A stretch of DNA of 56,409 bases, taken from Leptospira ainazelensis. Lineage in GTDB: Bacteria > Spirochaetota > Leptospiria > Leptospirales > Leptospiraceae. The DNA lies in contig NZ_JAFFPT010000036.1 in the NCBI RefSeq assembly GCF_016918785.1, positions 1 through 56,409 on the forward strand, given 5' to 3'. The position numbers were made by a program, and so were the translations under genes. Under the pieces are notes generated by a model. It was given only the letters and a program-made list of their open reading frames with translations, was not told the DNA's origin and ran no database searches. Position 1 is the stretch's first letter, and each line of letters begins with the position of its first letter. This document shows, piece after piece, positions 44,714 through 52,990 of the stretch.

Positions 44714-44793
44714 GCCCCACCACCCAAAAAATCAGGGTGGGGCTTTCGTTTTACGGAGGACTGTCGTTGTTACGACAGATTTTTCTTAAGATT
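44714..44793 (+). repeat. Nested hairpins with dispersed repeat B, copy 2
   Basis: GCCCCACC...GGGTGGGGC (44714-44743) is one GC-rich hairpin. CTGTCGT-TGTT-ACGACAG (44761-44778), followed by ATTTTTCTT, is a second one and looks like a terminator. 44732-44793 is related to the reverse complement of 33721-33784. Confidence 0.65.
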
Positions 44794-45127
44794 CAAAGAG
44801 CTTTGTGGGAAAGGTCATATGTCCGTGCAGGGAGGATATGTATTTCAGTTCAATTCCGTATACAATCGCGGAAAAAACGAGGAACAAAAATAGAATTCCG
44901 ATTTTTAAAAGTTTTCTCCATCGAGATTCGTTTATTCTGTAAGAAAGAATGAGAAGAAGAAAACCTACACAAAAACAAATCAGACTGTATTGATAAAACA
45001 AAAATCTCTCCGCCCTCTCCAATTCGGTCGCACCTCCGGCGGCGGAGGGAAATCCAATGTATTGAGCCGTCAAATTAAAATAAAACCCGATCCCTAAGAT
45101 CACGATCCCGTCGCAAAAGTATATCAT
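44786..45127 (-). CDS. Small membrane protein, unknown function
   Basis: A 113-residue protein with three probable TM segments (about 5-22, 47-64 and 75-92). Between the first two is a charged loop with GGATELERAERF. No family is recognised. The C-terminus overlaps the edge of dispersed repeat B. The gene is flanked by terminators on both sides, so it is its own unit. The weak start context leaves its reality somewhat open. Confidence 0.55.
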   Translation of the reverse strand: MIYFCDGIVILGIGFYFNLTAQYIGFPSAAGGATELERAERFLFYQYSLICFCVGFLLLILSYRINESRWRKLLKIGILFLFLVFSAIVYGIELKYISSLHGHMTFPTKLFES

Positions 45128-45228
45128 AAGAATTCGTCAGGCGTTTTGTAACTGGTGTTCGTTTTGAGTAATGAAGATTTCTTAGATAAGTCGTTTCGAT
45201 TTCCGAGACTCGAACTTGGCAAATCAAG

Positions 45229-45274
45229 GAAAAAAGGGATTTGTCTTAGGCTTTTCGGGAGCGCCTAAGACAAA
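45229..45274 (-). terminator. Terminator of the CHRD-like gene
   Basis: TTTGTCTTAGGC (45240-45251) and GCCTAAGACAAA (45263-45274) are perfect 12-bp arms. On the minus strand the hairpin is followed by TCCCTTTTTTCC. It lies 44 bp after the stop codon. Confidence 0.85.
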
Positions 45275-45317
45275 CTCGAACTCAATCGATCAGTAAATGG
45301 AAATTCTTAAATGGTAA

Positions 45318-45746
45318 TTATTTTTTAGCTTCCGGTAAAATCGCTCCGCTCACTTGTCCATCCGGACGACCGATCGTTCGGATAAGAATATGGAGTTTTC
45401 CCTCGCTCAACGCTTTCTTTTGTTCCACGTTTAAGTCGCAAAATCCCCAATCTTTCCAAGGACTGTTGGTCGCGTTGTAAGGAGGTTTGAAGGAACAGAT
45501 CGCAGCCTCTCCTCCTTCCACTTGAACTATAATTTCGGTTCCGTTGGTTCCAAAGTATTCATAGGAACCGGAAACTTTCAGTTTGCCGGTTTCATCGTCC
45601 AGAACGGCGTCCACACTTCCCCTTGCGTTTACGTTCTGTTTTGTCGAGTCCTTCAAAGACGCCACGTATTTCGTTTGTCCCTTTCCATAAACCAAAACGG
45701 GAAAGAGAAAAATGGAAATCGCCAATAAGATAGTTTTCTGTTTCAT
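45318..45746 (-). CDS. Exported CHRD-like protein
   Basis: A 142-residue protein. I choose ATG 45746 because AGAAGGA lies just upstream and the signal peptide (KTILLAISIFLFPVLVYG) then sits at the N-terminus. The rest looks like a CHRD domain: KYVASLKDS, GSVDAVLDDETGKLKVSGSY, and the final LHILIRTIGRPDGQVSGAIL are typical. Two cysteines (CSFKPP, GFCDLN) could pair. CHRD domains occur in secreted proteins of unknown function. It is monocistronic, with its own terminator. Confidence 0.72.
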   Translation of the reverse strand: MKQKTILLAISIFLFPVLVYGKGQTKYVASLKDSTKQNVNARGSVDAVLDDETGKLKVSGSYEYFGTNGTEIIVQVEGGEAAICSFKPPYNATNSPWKDWGFCDLNVEQKKALSEGKLHILIRTIGRPDGQVSGAILPEAKK

Positions 45747-46046
45747 TATAGTCCTTCTGATATTTTTCAAAGACCCTGTAGAACTCTCCAAGACCTTCCT
45801 GCAACGAGGCAACAATAGAGTTCGAAGAATTTGCGGATTAATTTTTAAAATTTAAAAACCCGCTCTGGAATCATTGAATTACAAATATATTATATACTCA
45901 TTTCGGCGTTATTAGGACAAAAATCGGAGAAAGACAGAATCTACATTATAAGCAGATCATCACGATTATCATTCCATTCCCGATTTAAAAATCGAAAACA
46001 AAAGAACGAACCATGGACGTCGTGAAGGTTTTCCCGAGGAAAATGA

Positions 46047-46117
46047 ATAAGAACCTATCCCAAAACCGGGACAGAACCTTGGAGCTTGATCTGTCTGATA
46101 AAGTAGAATTGAGTTTT
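46047..46117 (-). repeat. Dispersed repeat A, 71 bp, copy 2
   Basis: The reverse complement begins AAAACTCAATTCTACTTTAT, then follows the same order as 26080-26150 (AGATCA, GCT, CAAG, CTGTCCC, GTTTT, AGGTTCTTAT) with the same length of 71 bp. The inner hairpin is conserved in form. It lies just past the end of the gene at 46142. The rest of 45747-46141 shows nothing. Confidence 0.75.
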
Positions 46118-46141
46118 GAAAAGCGCTCTAAATGAAACTTT

Positions 46142-46657
46142 CTAAGGGCGGAAAGAATTCTGAAATTCAAACCTTATAGAATCCAGGATTTCCCTTTCTT
46201 CATTGTCTAAATTTTTCCAATAAGATTCCGTCTTGAGAACGATCGGATAAGAAATTTCGACGTCTATGTAACCGATCAATTCGATGATTCTTTTTTGAAG
46301 CGAAGGATTTTCCCGAATGGACCGCAGTAAAAACCAAGAAACCAACGCGGGATTTTTCTTAGCGGCCTTCGAGATCATCAAATTTACGGAATGATCCCAA
46401 GCTTCGGATCTTCTCGTCGCCAAGTTTTCGTAAAACTCCGTGGGTTTGGTTATAAAAACTGAAAACAAGCGAGAGATGGTTTCGTTGAGATCGGAAGAAG
46501 ACAAAAATTGTTCGATATAACGGTCCTCAAGCTCGAAAACGTCCACGTCTTTGGATAGATATTCTTCTTGGTATTGTGAACCAAAACCCGCAAAGACAAA
46601 GGGATCCATCGGGCAGGTCAAGTCGGCGAGAAATTCCAATAGTTCTTGTTTAGACAT
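46142..46657 (-). CDS. Hypothetical cytoplasmic protein
   Basis: A 171-residue soluble, helix-rich protein without signal peptide or TM segment. I see no known motif. It is acidic at the N-terminus (MSKQELLEFLADLTCPMDPF) and contains SVFITKPTEFYENLATRRSE. Possibly HEAT-like helices (KNPALVSWFLLRSIRENPSL). It is separated from the SURF1-like gene by about 110 bp on the same strand. Function unknown. Confidence 0.65.
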   Translation of the reverse strand: MSKQELLEFLADLTCPMDPFVFAGFGSQYQEEYLSKDVDVFELEDRYIEQFLSSSDLNETISRLFSVFITKPTEFYENLATRRSEAWDHSVNLMISKAAKKNPALVSWFLLRSIRENPSLQKRIIELIGYIDVEISYPIVLKTESYWKNLDNEEREILDSIRFEFQNSFRP

Positions 46658-46769
46658 TACTTTTAATTTTCAGATCGGTTGATGGAATCAGAATCCAACG
46701 CCGATTCCAAAACGCGTCTTCGAAACGGAAGAAGAATCCAGATCATCAGATTCCAATCTTCCAAAAACT

Positions 46770-47381
46770 TCAATAACCTTCGATCAAATCCAGACAAATC
46801 GGGAGAGCGTTTAGAGCATAGGGAGGTAAATTAGAAGCGATCTTTTTATCATCTACTTCGTTCCAGAGTTCTATAATACTTTTAGGTTTTAGAATTACGA
46901 CGCCTGTTTTTTCGTAGACGTCCGGAGTCGATGGATTCCGTATCCTTCCAAAAATCGAAATCGGATCCCTAAACAGAGGTTCTTTATAGTTGAGGTATTT
47001 GTATCTATGATTCGTTCCTTTTTGAGGAATCCAACCTACGTTGACCAACACTGCGTCTAACGCATACCAGGAAGGCCAACCTAAAGAGGGATTCGATTCT
47101 CTGAGAAATGAAAAAGGTTTCAAAACCAGATAGCCTCTTTCTCCTTCTTTTGTTGCCTCCTCCAGTATTTCCAGTTCGTGAAAAAAACCGGAGAGAGAAA
47201 CGAATCCACCTCGTTTTCCAGCGGAGGAAACTTTTTTTTGGGTAAGAATTTTTGCCTCCGAAGGAGTTTCAGTTTTAAGGACGATCCTTTGAGGATCGTA
47301 AACGATACGATCGCAGGAAAGAAAAAAGAAATTGGTTACGATCCAAAAGAAGACCAAACTTCGACGTAAACCCACTTTCAT
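46770..47381 (-). CDS. SURF1-like lipoprotein (tentative)
   Basis: A 203-residue protein with lipobox FLSC (Cys23). The body resembles the SURF1 family, which helps assemble cytochrome c oxidase: FVSLSGFFHELEILEE, then GYLVLKPFSF, AVLVNVGWIP (SURF1 has vLVnRGWiP) and IFGRIRNPSTP. The usual two TM helices are absent and replaced by a lipid anchor, so the function may differ. Its start overlaps the MepB stop as ATGA, so the two are coupled. No oxidase gene is in the window. Confidence 0.5.
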   Translation of the reverse strand: MKVGLRRSLVFFWIVTNFFFLSCDRIVYDPQRIVLKTETPSEAKILTQKKVSSAGKRGGFVSLSGFFHELEILEEATKEGERGYLVLKPFSFLRESNPSLGWPSWYALDAVLVNVGWIPQKGTNHRYKYLNYKEPLFRDPISIFGRIRNPSTPDVYEKTGVVILKPKSIIELWNEVDDKKIASNLPPYALNALPICLDLIEGY

Positions 47382-47950
47382 TTTTCAAAGCCTAAAAGTT
47401 TGAGTAAATTCTTCCGATCCATCCTGCGGTCCGCGGACTTCTCCATAAAATAATTTAACTGCCAGGTTTGAGTTTTTTGAGCCTGTTTGTTAAGCGAAAT
47501 GTCCCAGGAAGGATAGATTCTAAAACCACGCTTCCCTTCCTTCTTACCGGAGAGAATTCCATTCTTATATAAAACCTCTTTTGGAAAAATAAATTGTCCG
47601 GAACGGTTTGGAAGATTTGCGGCAATGATATAATAATCGATATCGTCCCGAATATGATACGGTTCGATCGGATCACCCGTCTTATTTCGTTTCCAAAGAG
47701 TAACAAATTGACCGGCCTTTGTCGGGGTGATCTTGGCGATGCGGAATGCAATCTTTCTGTTTTCGAGTTCGAAACGGCAAGCGCCGTATTCTATACTTTC
47801 TTTTTCGATCCGTAAATTTGCGACTTCTAAATCCAGAAGATCAAAAAGTTTCCTCTGAATCTCTTTGAGCGTTTCCCGCGGAATGTTATTTTCCGACGTT
47901 TTCCGTTCTTCCATCGTTAGAGAGAGAGGATTCCTTTTTTTGTTTGTCAT
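47378..47950 (-). CDS. MepB family protein
   Basis: A 190-residue protein matching the MepB family along its length: ESIEYGACRFEL, KIAFRIAKITPTKAGQFVTL, FIFPKEVL, GKRGFRIYPSWD and TWQLNYF. MepB was named from the staphylococcal mepRAB efflux locus; its own biochemical role is unknown. It has no membrane segment. It is the first gene of a two-gene unit with the SURF1-like lipoprotein (ATGA overlap). A second methionine at residue 12 is a possible start. Confidence 0.85.
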   Translation of the reverse strand: MTNKKRNPLSLTMEERKTSENNIPRETLKEIQRKLFDLLDLEVANLRIEKESIEYGACRFELENRKIAFRIAKITPTKAGQFVTLWKRNKTGDPIEPYHIRDDIDYYIIAANLPNRSGQFIFPKEVLYKNGILSGKKEGKRGFRIYPSWDISLNKQAQKTQTWQLNYFMEKSADRRMDRKNLLKLLGFEK

Positions 47951-47992
47951 CGATTTTTTTTCGCTTTATACGATGTAAATATTTTCACTTCT

Positions 47993-48385
47993 TCAAACCA
48001 GGAGAAAACAAAATAAAGCAAGCAAGAACGTAAGAGGCGTAAAAAGAATACTCTCCAGACCGTTGAGAGAATTCAAGTTCCCGATCGTATTCAAAGAAAA
48101 AAGAACGATCATTATCCAGAGAATGATCTTAAGAACCGAATCTGAAAAGTATCTTCGAATATATCCGCGTTCCATAAGAATTACAAAAAGGAAGAATAGA
48201 TTTAAAGAAATGGAAACGACTTCGAATCCATACATCTGTTGTGAATTCTGAAGCCGACCACCCCAAACAATCGTATAAGGAATGATCCCGATCAAAACGA
48301 GAAAATGAAAAACAAAAATAATCGAAAAAATCCCGATCAGGATTCTTCCAATATTTTTCTTCAGTTCCGGATCCTGGAGAAACAT
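47993..48385 (-). CDS. Small four-TM membrane protein, unknown function
   Basis: A 130-residue protein with four hydrophobic segments at about 13-35, 55-70, 85-103 and 110-129. A short loop holds WGGRLQNSQQMYGFE. I recognise no family. It is the same strand as MepB, 42 bp upstream, so co-transcription is possible. Directly upstream of it lies an AT-rich tandem of a 12-base unit. Confidence 0.65.
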   Translation of the reverse strand: MFLQDPELKKNIGRILIGIFSIIFVFHFLVLIGIIPYTIVWGGRLQNSQQMYGFEVVSISLNLFFLFVILMERGYIRRYFSDSVLKIILWIMIVLFSLNTIGNLNSLNGLESILFTPLTFLLALFCFLLV

Positions 48386-48400
48386 GGTTCTAATTCCTTT

Positions 48401-48434
48401 TTAATTCTAATTTTAATTCTAATTTTAATTCTTT
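48401..48434. repeat. Short tandem repeat, 12-bp unit
   Basis: TTTTAATTCTAA is repeated nearly three times upstream of the small membrane protein gene, in its promoter region. Such a slippage-prone run could change promoter spacing between strains. Confidence 0.75.
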
Positions 48435-48568
48435 TTCGAATTTTCTCTAAATACAAGAATCGAAAAATCCCTTTCGAAGAGAATTCCTCATGTATCTAAC
48501 GATTTAAGAATCGGGTCGCTTTTTTAGGTAAACAGAAGTTACAGAAATCGCGGGCCTGTCAATTTATT

Positions 48569-49141
48569 TCAGTTCGATTTCTTTTTGTTTTCTTCAACCC
48601 TCAATTTTACGATTTTTGAAATGAGAGTTTTCGGCAATTTTCGATCCAAAGGAAATTGTATCGCCCCTTTCGAACATTTATACGGAGCCAAGTCCTTTTC
48701 AAATTCTATCGTTGCAATCGATGTATGATAAAATCCGAGATGCTTTTTAAAAGCCGCAAAATACACCAAATTACCGTTATATTCAAATGCCGGCATATTA
48801 TAACTGATCTTTTCCTTTGCCATAGGAGCCGATTTTTGCACGATGTCTCTCATTTCGCTTAATATTTCTCGAATTTCCTTCGGGAAAGAAGTTATGTATT
48901 CTTCGATTGTTTTAAACTTCACACCAGACATAGGACTGTTTTTTTTCTCGGGTTCTTTAAAACTCACTTTGAGAGATTTCATTTCCTTTTCAATCAGCGC
49001 GATCGCGTTAGGTCCGATTCCGTGAAGTTGTGAAATTTCTTTCTTTGTATACTTTGTAAAGTCCTCGACTTTTTTTAACTTTAACGCGAGGATCGCTCGT
49101 TTTGCAGGGTTGGAAAGGTTTTCTAAGAGAGTGTTCAGCAT
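48569..49141 (-). CDS. DUF1801 domain protein with N-terminal helix-hairpin-helix
   Basis: A 190-residue fusion. Residues 1-60 look like a helix-hairpin-helix segment (TKKEISQLHGIGPNAIALIE), as in non-specific DNA-binding proteins or RNA polymerase alpha C-terminal domains. Residues 75-185 form a DUF1801 domain: EYITSFPKEIREILSEMRDI, KISYNMPAFEYNG, and HLGFYHT with AIQFPLDRKLP. DUF1801 has a frataxin-like fold. The two-part layout is known in other bacteria, but the role is unknown. It is monocistronic. Confidence 0.82.
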   Translation of the reverse strand: MLNTLLENLSNPAKRAILALKLKKVEDFTKYTKKEISQLHGIGPNAIALIEKEMKSLKVSFKEPEKKNSPMSGVKFKTIEEYITSFPKEIREILSEMRDIVQKSAPMAKEKISYNMPAFEYNGNLVYFAAFKKHLGFYHTSIATIEFEKDLAPYKCSKGAIQFPLDRKLPKTLISKIVKLRVEENKKKSN

Positions 49142-49488
49142 TATACGATTTTCCCGTAACTAATCTCAGGCGGTCTTTCAATCTGATTTCAAGCTTTTTT
49201 TGACTTCATTTACTTTTGTGATAATTCTAATCTTAAAAAAGCAGAACTTTTCTCACCGCTTTTGCGGTTACAATTGGGGAAGCCATCAGTTCATCAGTCA
49301 CGCCACGGGGCAATCTTGCTCGGGTTTAGCGCACGTTAGCAATAGTTGCCCTGGATCCGATTTCTTCCAAATTTATCAGTCAGTTGAATGATTTTCAACA
49401 TTCTATCCGAACCTAAGTGGCCATTTGATCCATCCCAATAGTACGTAAACACCTTCAGGCTGAATTGAAATGTTCGACCTACAACAGT
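49142..49488. other. Intergenic region with imperfect structured element
   Basis: No gene. It contains CCGC-TTTT-GCGG (49258-49269) and a longer imperfect pairing, GGGCAA...TGCT with AGCA...TTGCCC (about 49306-49353), around a GC-rich loop. This section is more GC-rich than its surroundings. I know no RNA family that fits. Confidence 0.4.
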
Positions 49489-50412
49489 TTACTTCATGAA
49501 ACGTTCAATGAAAGAGGTAATCTTTCTAATTTGTGATCGATGTTTCATTTCCGAACTTTTCTGAAACACCATATAATATTGCATAATATAGTTTACAACC
49601 TCGACTCTACTGTTTCTAAGTTGTAGCCGATAGTCCAAAGGATCCATAAGGTAATGAAGGGCCAATACTGGTTTAAAAGTTAGGCGGCTAAGCAAAGGTA
49701 ATTGTCTCTTCGCAATAAAGTGACTTCTTAAAACCATCGCTCGCGTTTGAAAAGCATCATATTGCAGAATAGCAACCGCCCAAAAGAGCGTGGATGGTAT
49801 CAGTCCTAGCGAAGATAAATACCCTTTTGAGATTCCGAAAAAAGGTAGAATATATACAAATAAAATTGAAACCAAAAGACCAACGGATGTTCCTAAAAGG
49901 AGAAGAGTGAATCGAACCCGAACCGCTCCTCTTGAGTTCCATGCTTTCTTATACATTAAATAAATAGAATTTCCAACGTATAGTATCGAATAGAAAATTA
50001 GAATATGATAGGCGAAATAAGTCTTATATACTGAGGTATCGTAATTTTTAACTTCAATTGTCTTTAAAAAAAGACATGATAAAACTAAATAACCAACTAA
50101 AACGATATCAAAACTTTTTCGAAATCGGGACGGTCTGTATTTTTCATCAATGATAAAGTTTGTCAACCGATTCATGAGAAAGGGAGCTAACGTGACGGAT
50201 ATCAACGTCCAGTTTGGAGCGATTGGCCGAAGGGAATCTGGGATAAAATAACGAATCCCCGAGGCAAACACCCAAATGCTTAAGACAGTCGATAGAGCAA
50301 AAAAATAGGAACGGACGTATGGAGGTTTGACAACACTCGACTTAAAAACATAGATTCCCAAAGATAAGACAATAAAAGAACAAAAAAGGTTTATATCCAA
50401 CGAAACATTCAT
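49489..50412 (-). CDS. 7-TM sensor-like membrane protein, paralogue 1
   Basis: A 307-residue protein with about seven to eight TM segments in residues 1-230, resembling the N-terminal 7-TM domain of some histidine kinases but with no kinase behind it. The C-terminal 75 residues are soluble and basic. WTLISVTLAPFLMNRLTN, GYLSSLGLIPSTLFWAVAIL and QYDAFQTRAMVLR are shared in pattern with the protein at 52991-53896, so the two are paralogues. It begins 15 bp after the GNAT acyltransferase gene, with AGGAAAA upstream of the ATG, and is its operon partner. A receptor or lipid-modifying role is inference. Confidence 0.75.
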   Translation of the reverse strand: MNVSLDINLFCSFIVLSLGIYVFKSSVVKPPYVRSYFFALSTVLSIWVFASGIRYFIPDSLRPIAPNWTLISVTLAPFLMNRLTNFIIDEKYRPSRFRKSFDIVLVGYLVLSCLFLKTIEVKNYDTSVYKTYFAYHILIFYSILYVGNSIYLMYKKAWNSRGAVRVRFTLLLLGTSVGLLVSILFVYILPFFGISKGYLSSLGLIPSTLFWAVAILQYDAFQTRAMVLRSHFIAKRQLPLLSRLTFKPVLALHYLMDPLDYRLQLRNSRVEVVNYIMQYYMVFQKSSEMKHRSQIRKITSFIERFMK

Positions 50413-50427
50413 ATTTTTTCCTGAACA

Positions 50428-51069
50428 TTACGATCTTCTTGCGGCAATTTTTTGTAAACTTGTTTTATTTATTTCAATTGGGTTTAAAAGAACAAGCTCG
50501 CCATTCGAATAGTCGCCAGGAAAATAGATCGGAATTCTGAATTGAGTCGATTTTTGAGCGCCCGCTGAGAAATAGATTCTCTCAATCGCTTTTGATCTTT
50601 GCGGATACATGCCGTAAACTTTTTCATAACCTTGCTCTATGCAATGTTTAGCAACCATTTGGAAATTTTGCAACGCCGCCCTTCCACCTTTCGGAGAATT
50701 TATAAAAGCAACGTTATTCCAATCGGCCACTTTCTTTTCAATTACAGCATAACGCTGGGGAGGATTCGATCCTAAAATAACGCCTAATTCTAAAGGAATA
50801 AAGTTATTCGGCTTTTTTTCCACAACACGCATTGCTGATAAAATGGCCCCTTCTTCATCCATTACGTAAAACCACGTCGACCATGGGTCTAAATTTACAG
50901 ACGCGTATTCCGATTTGTTATAACCGGCGGTAGTAAACACGAAACGAATAAAATTCTTCACTCTCGCCAATTCAATGGGATTTTCTACGCCCTGAATGGA
51001 CTTTTCTATAAATTGGTTTTTATGATTCGATCGTTTGAGCTTAGGTTTCTCTACTGCTATATGTGACAT
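50428..51069 (-). CDS. GNAT-fold acyltransferase (LuxI/FeeM-like, tentative)
   Basis: A 213-residue protein. The core (about 40-190) fits a GNAT/acyl-homoserine-lactone-synthase-like fold: an N-terminal FIRFVFTTAGY helix, DPWSTWFYVMDEEGAILSAM with two antiparallel strands, a long ELG-containing strand, and FQMVAKHCIEQGYEKVYGMY then IYFSAGAQKS. I recall similar Leptospira proteins being described as N-acyl amino acid synthase (FeeM)-like. A signal-molecule or acyl-lipid product is possible. Its start codon lies inside a perfect 16-bp inverted repeat. The 7-TM protein follows in the same operon. Confidence 0.55.
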   Translation of the reverse strand: MSHIAVEKPKLKRSNHKNQFIEKSIQGVENPIELARVKNFIRFVFTTAGYNKSEYASVNLDPWSTWFYVMDEEGAILSAMRVVEKKPNNFIPLELGVILGSNPPQRYAVIEKKVADWNNVAFINSPKGGRAALQNFQMVAKHCIEQGYEKVYGMYPQRSKAIERIYFSAGAQKSTQFRIPIYFPGDYSNGELVLLNPIEINKTSLQKIAARRS

Positions 51070-51094
51070 AATTTCTAAATTATGTCACATATAG
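51057..51094. promoter_or_regulatory. Perfect 16-bp inverted repeat over the start codon
   Basis: CTATATGTGACATAAT (51057-51072) and ATTATGTCACATATAG (51079-51094) are perfect arms around six bases. Each arm contains the 11-bp palindrome TATGTSACATA (51060-51070 and 51081-51091), so there are two sites 21 bp apart on the same DNA face. The ATG of the acyltransferase gene (51067-51069, minus strand) lies within one arm. This could be an operator for two dimers or an RNA hairpin that hides the start codon. Confidence 0.75.
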
Positions 51095-51214
51095 CGATCT
51101 GAATCGAGCAATTTTTTGAAATCTCCCTTTTTTGTACTTAGTGGTAGTATTTAAAATCCCCCCAAGCTTTCACATTTAAACAGATCCTGTTGTCTCAGCA
51201 GAGGCTATTTGGTA

Positions 51215-51340
51215 TTCTTGAATTTCAGAAGTTTCTCAATTTTCGATCGGCCGACGGGTTTTTGCAAATTTTGGAGCCAATCTACTGCGTTACATTCGTT
51301 TCGCATTTTATAGTAAACCTTCAACGAACTCAGCTCGCGT
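51215..51340 (-). mobile_element. Degenerate IS3-family remnant
   Basis: TTCAGAAGTTTCTCAATTTT and ACATTCGTTTCGCATTTT occur in the same order and spacing as TGTAGAAGTTTCTCCAATC and ACATTCGTTTCGCATTTT near 54886-54980, the 3' part of the IS3-family orfB on the minus strand. Only about 125 bp remain. The rest of 51095-51707 shows a small hairpin (TGGTAAAA-TGA-TTTTACCA at 51610-51628) and no gene. Confidence 0.7.
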
Positions 51341-51707
51341 TGATTCAAAGTTTCGTAGCTTCATTTAAATCCCTACAAATCAAATCGCTCGCATACCGTC
51401 TATTTAGAGCAATTTTATAAAAGATAGTCCCACATACCACCGTGATTACGCCCTACCTATAAGATCCGGGACTCCAAATTCGGCTGCGTTTTGACCCCCA
51501 TGGATTTGATCTTCTCCGAAACGTTTCTTCGAATTTATTCTGTCAAGTTCATCCTGTTCCGATCACCCGCGCTGGTGACAATCGGATTCTGCTTGAGGTA
51601 AATAATCCTTGGTAAAATGATTTTACCAGTCCGGAAAAATCGAGACTGTAGTTACCCCACTTAAAACCGTACACCTGAGTTAGCTCATAAACAAAAGGAG
51701 CAATACT

Positions 51708-52260
51708 ATGAATAGTACTAGTATGAATGACACGGTTCACGTCATCACCTCTGTTCAGCGAAGAAGAAGATGGTCTTCGATAGAGAAGGAACAGATAGTA
51801 AAAGAGACTTTTGAACCTGGAAATTCGGTTTCTTTAGTTGCGAGAAAGTATAATATATCCCCCAGTCAACTCTTCCAGTGGAGGCTGTTTATGGAAAACG
51901 GTGCAAGCAAAGGAATCGAAGGTTTCCAATGACAAGAATCGCGTTCTCCGAACAAAACATTCGATCAGCGAATTTAAAGAGCATATCTTGCAGACGATCA
52001 AAGATGTCTGTCATGATAGACCCACCTACAGGCATCCAAGAATTACAGCGATCGTCAATCGGATCAATAAAAGCAGGGATTTACCGCGAGTGAATCATAA
52101 ACGGATCTACCGAATCATGAAGGAACAAAACCAGCTTTTACAAAGAAATGCACCAAGATTAAAACGGACCCATGAAGGGAAAATTATCACATTAAAAAGC
52201 AACGCAAGGTGGTGTTCCGATATCTTACGTAACTCCAAAGACAACGTGCTTTTCGAGCCA
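51708..52260 (+). pseudogene. Broken IS3-family (IS2-like) transposase orfA/orfB
   Basis: ATG 51708 follows AAAGGAG. The first part (to 51932) is an IS2/IS3 orfA: RRRRWSSIEKEQIVKETFEP and SLVARKYNISPSQLFQWRLF form the helix-turn-helix. It stops after 74 residues. In another frame from about 51960 comes the orfB N-terminus: DRPTYRHPRITAIVNRINKS, LPRVNHKRIYRIMKEQNQLL and SNARWCSDIL, ending before the catalytic DDE core. A large 3' deletion and frame change make it inactive. No matching terminal inverted repeats were found. Confidence 0.8.
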
Positions 52261-52348
52261 CTTAAGAGAATATTAACCGCTATAGAATTAAATTTAGAAA
52301 TCTAATTTTTAGAGAATTAGAAAACACAAGAAAGTTTGAATAAAAGCT

Positions 52349-52735
52349 CTATGTATCCTTCGTTAAGCTGGAAATTAGTCTACGCGCGATTTCAAATTCC
52401 TTCTTCGGTAAGTCCGATAAAGTCTCTATTAATTCTTTAAGAACTTTATTTGTGGAAATTTTTTTCAAAACCTCTGAATTCAGTTCATGTTTGTTCAATT
52501 TGGATTGAAAGCCGGGCTTCGGTATTCTTTCCGGATTTTCACCTCTCAAAGTCCATTCCCGACGAAAGCCATGGACCATTTCAATAGTAATGGCTGCATC
52601 TTCAGGGATAGGAAATCGACCACTTAACCAACCGCTGACGGTTTGTTTGGACTTACCAATCGTTTTTCCAAATTCCGTTTGATTGCCTTCAAAATGGTTA
52701 AGTATGATTTTAAGTCTTTTTTTTTGTTCGTTCAA
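52349..52735 (-). CDS. XRE-family helix-turn-helix regulator
   Basis: A 128-residue protein. The N-terminal HTH (about 5-60) reads [20 protein letters not shown], a Cro/CI-type fold. The linker holds [17 protein letters not shown], also found in modified form in the regulator at 53889-54341 (ISGLWLTRGTGNPEL), so both belong to one group. The C-terminus is helical and may dimerise. A dyad, AATACTTTC-N8-GAAAGTATT, lies 16 bp before its start codon and suggests autoregulation. It is flanked by an IS fragment and a 7-TM gene. Confidence 0.82.
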   Translation of the reverse strand: MNEQKKRLKIILNHFEGNQTEFGKTIGKSKQTVSGWLSGRFPIPEDAAITIEMVHGFRREWTLRGENPERIPKPGFQSKLNKHELNSEVLKKISTNKVLKELIETLSDLPKKEFEIARRLISSLTKDT

Positions 52736-52750
52736 AATATGTCCGAAAAT

Positions 52751-52776
52751 AATACTTTCCAGTAAACGAAAGTATT
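52751..52776. promoter_or_regulatory. Dyad operator upstream of the XRE gene
   Basis: AATACTTTC (52751-52759) and GAAAGTATT (52768-52776) are perfect 9-bp arms with 8 bp between. The dyad lies between the XRE gene (minus strand) and the 7-TM gene at 52991 (plus strand) and could control both. The rest of this 255-bp gap is AT-rich. Confidence 0.6.
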
Positions 52777-52990
52777 GTAATAATACCTTATCTTGTCAAA
52801 AAGTTGGGCTAAATTTAAAAAAAATAGAAACTGGCTGGCAAAATGCAACACAAAAGCTATAGAATAAAAAGTAAAAAAAAATCGTTTTTAAAATACCATA
52901 TTTTCATAACGGATATAAAAGTTAGATGAACGTAAATTAAAAGCGATGAAAAATTATGAGTGTTTTTATTCTATAGGATAGGACCGAGCT

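Noticed and set aside
49390..49405. GATTTTCAACATTCTA shared with the IS3 right terminal repeat at 55828
   Set aside because: The match is only 15-16 AT-rich bases, the flanks diverge, and a match of this length is expected about once by chance in this window.
51549..51740. Minus-strand 63-codon frame
   Set aside because: It overlaps the leader and start of the IS2-like orfA and has no similarity or start signal.
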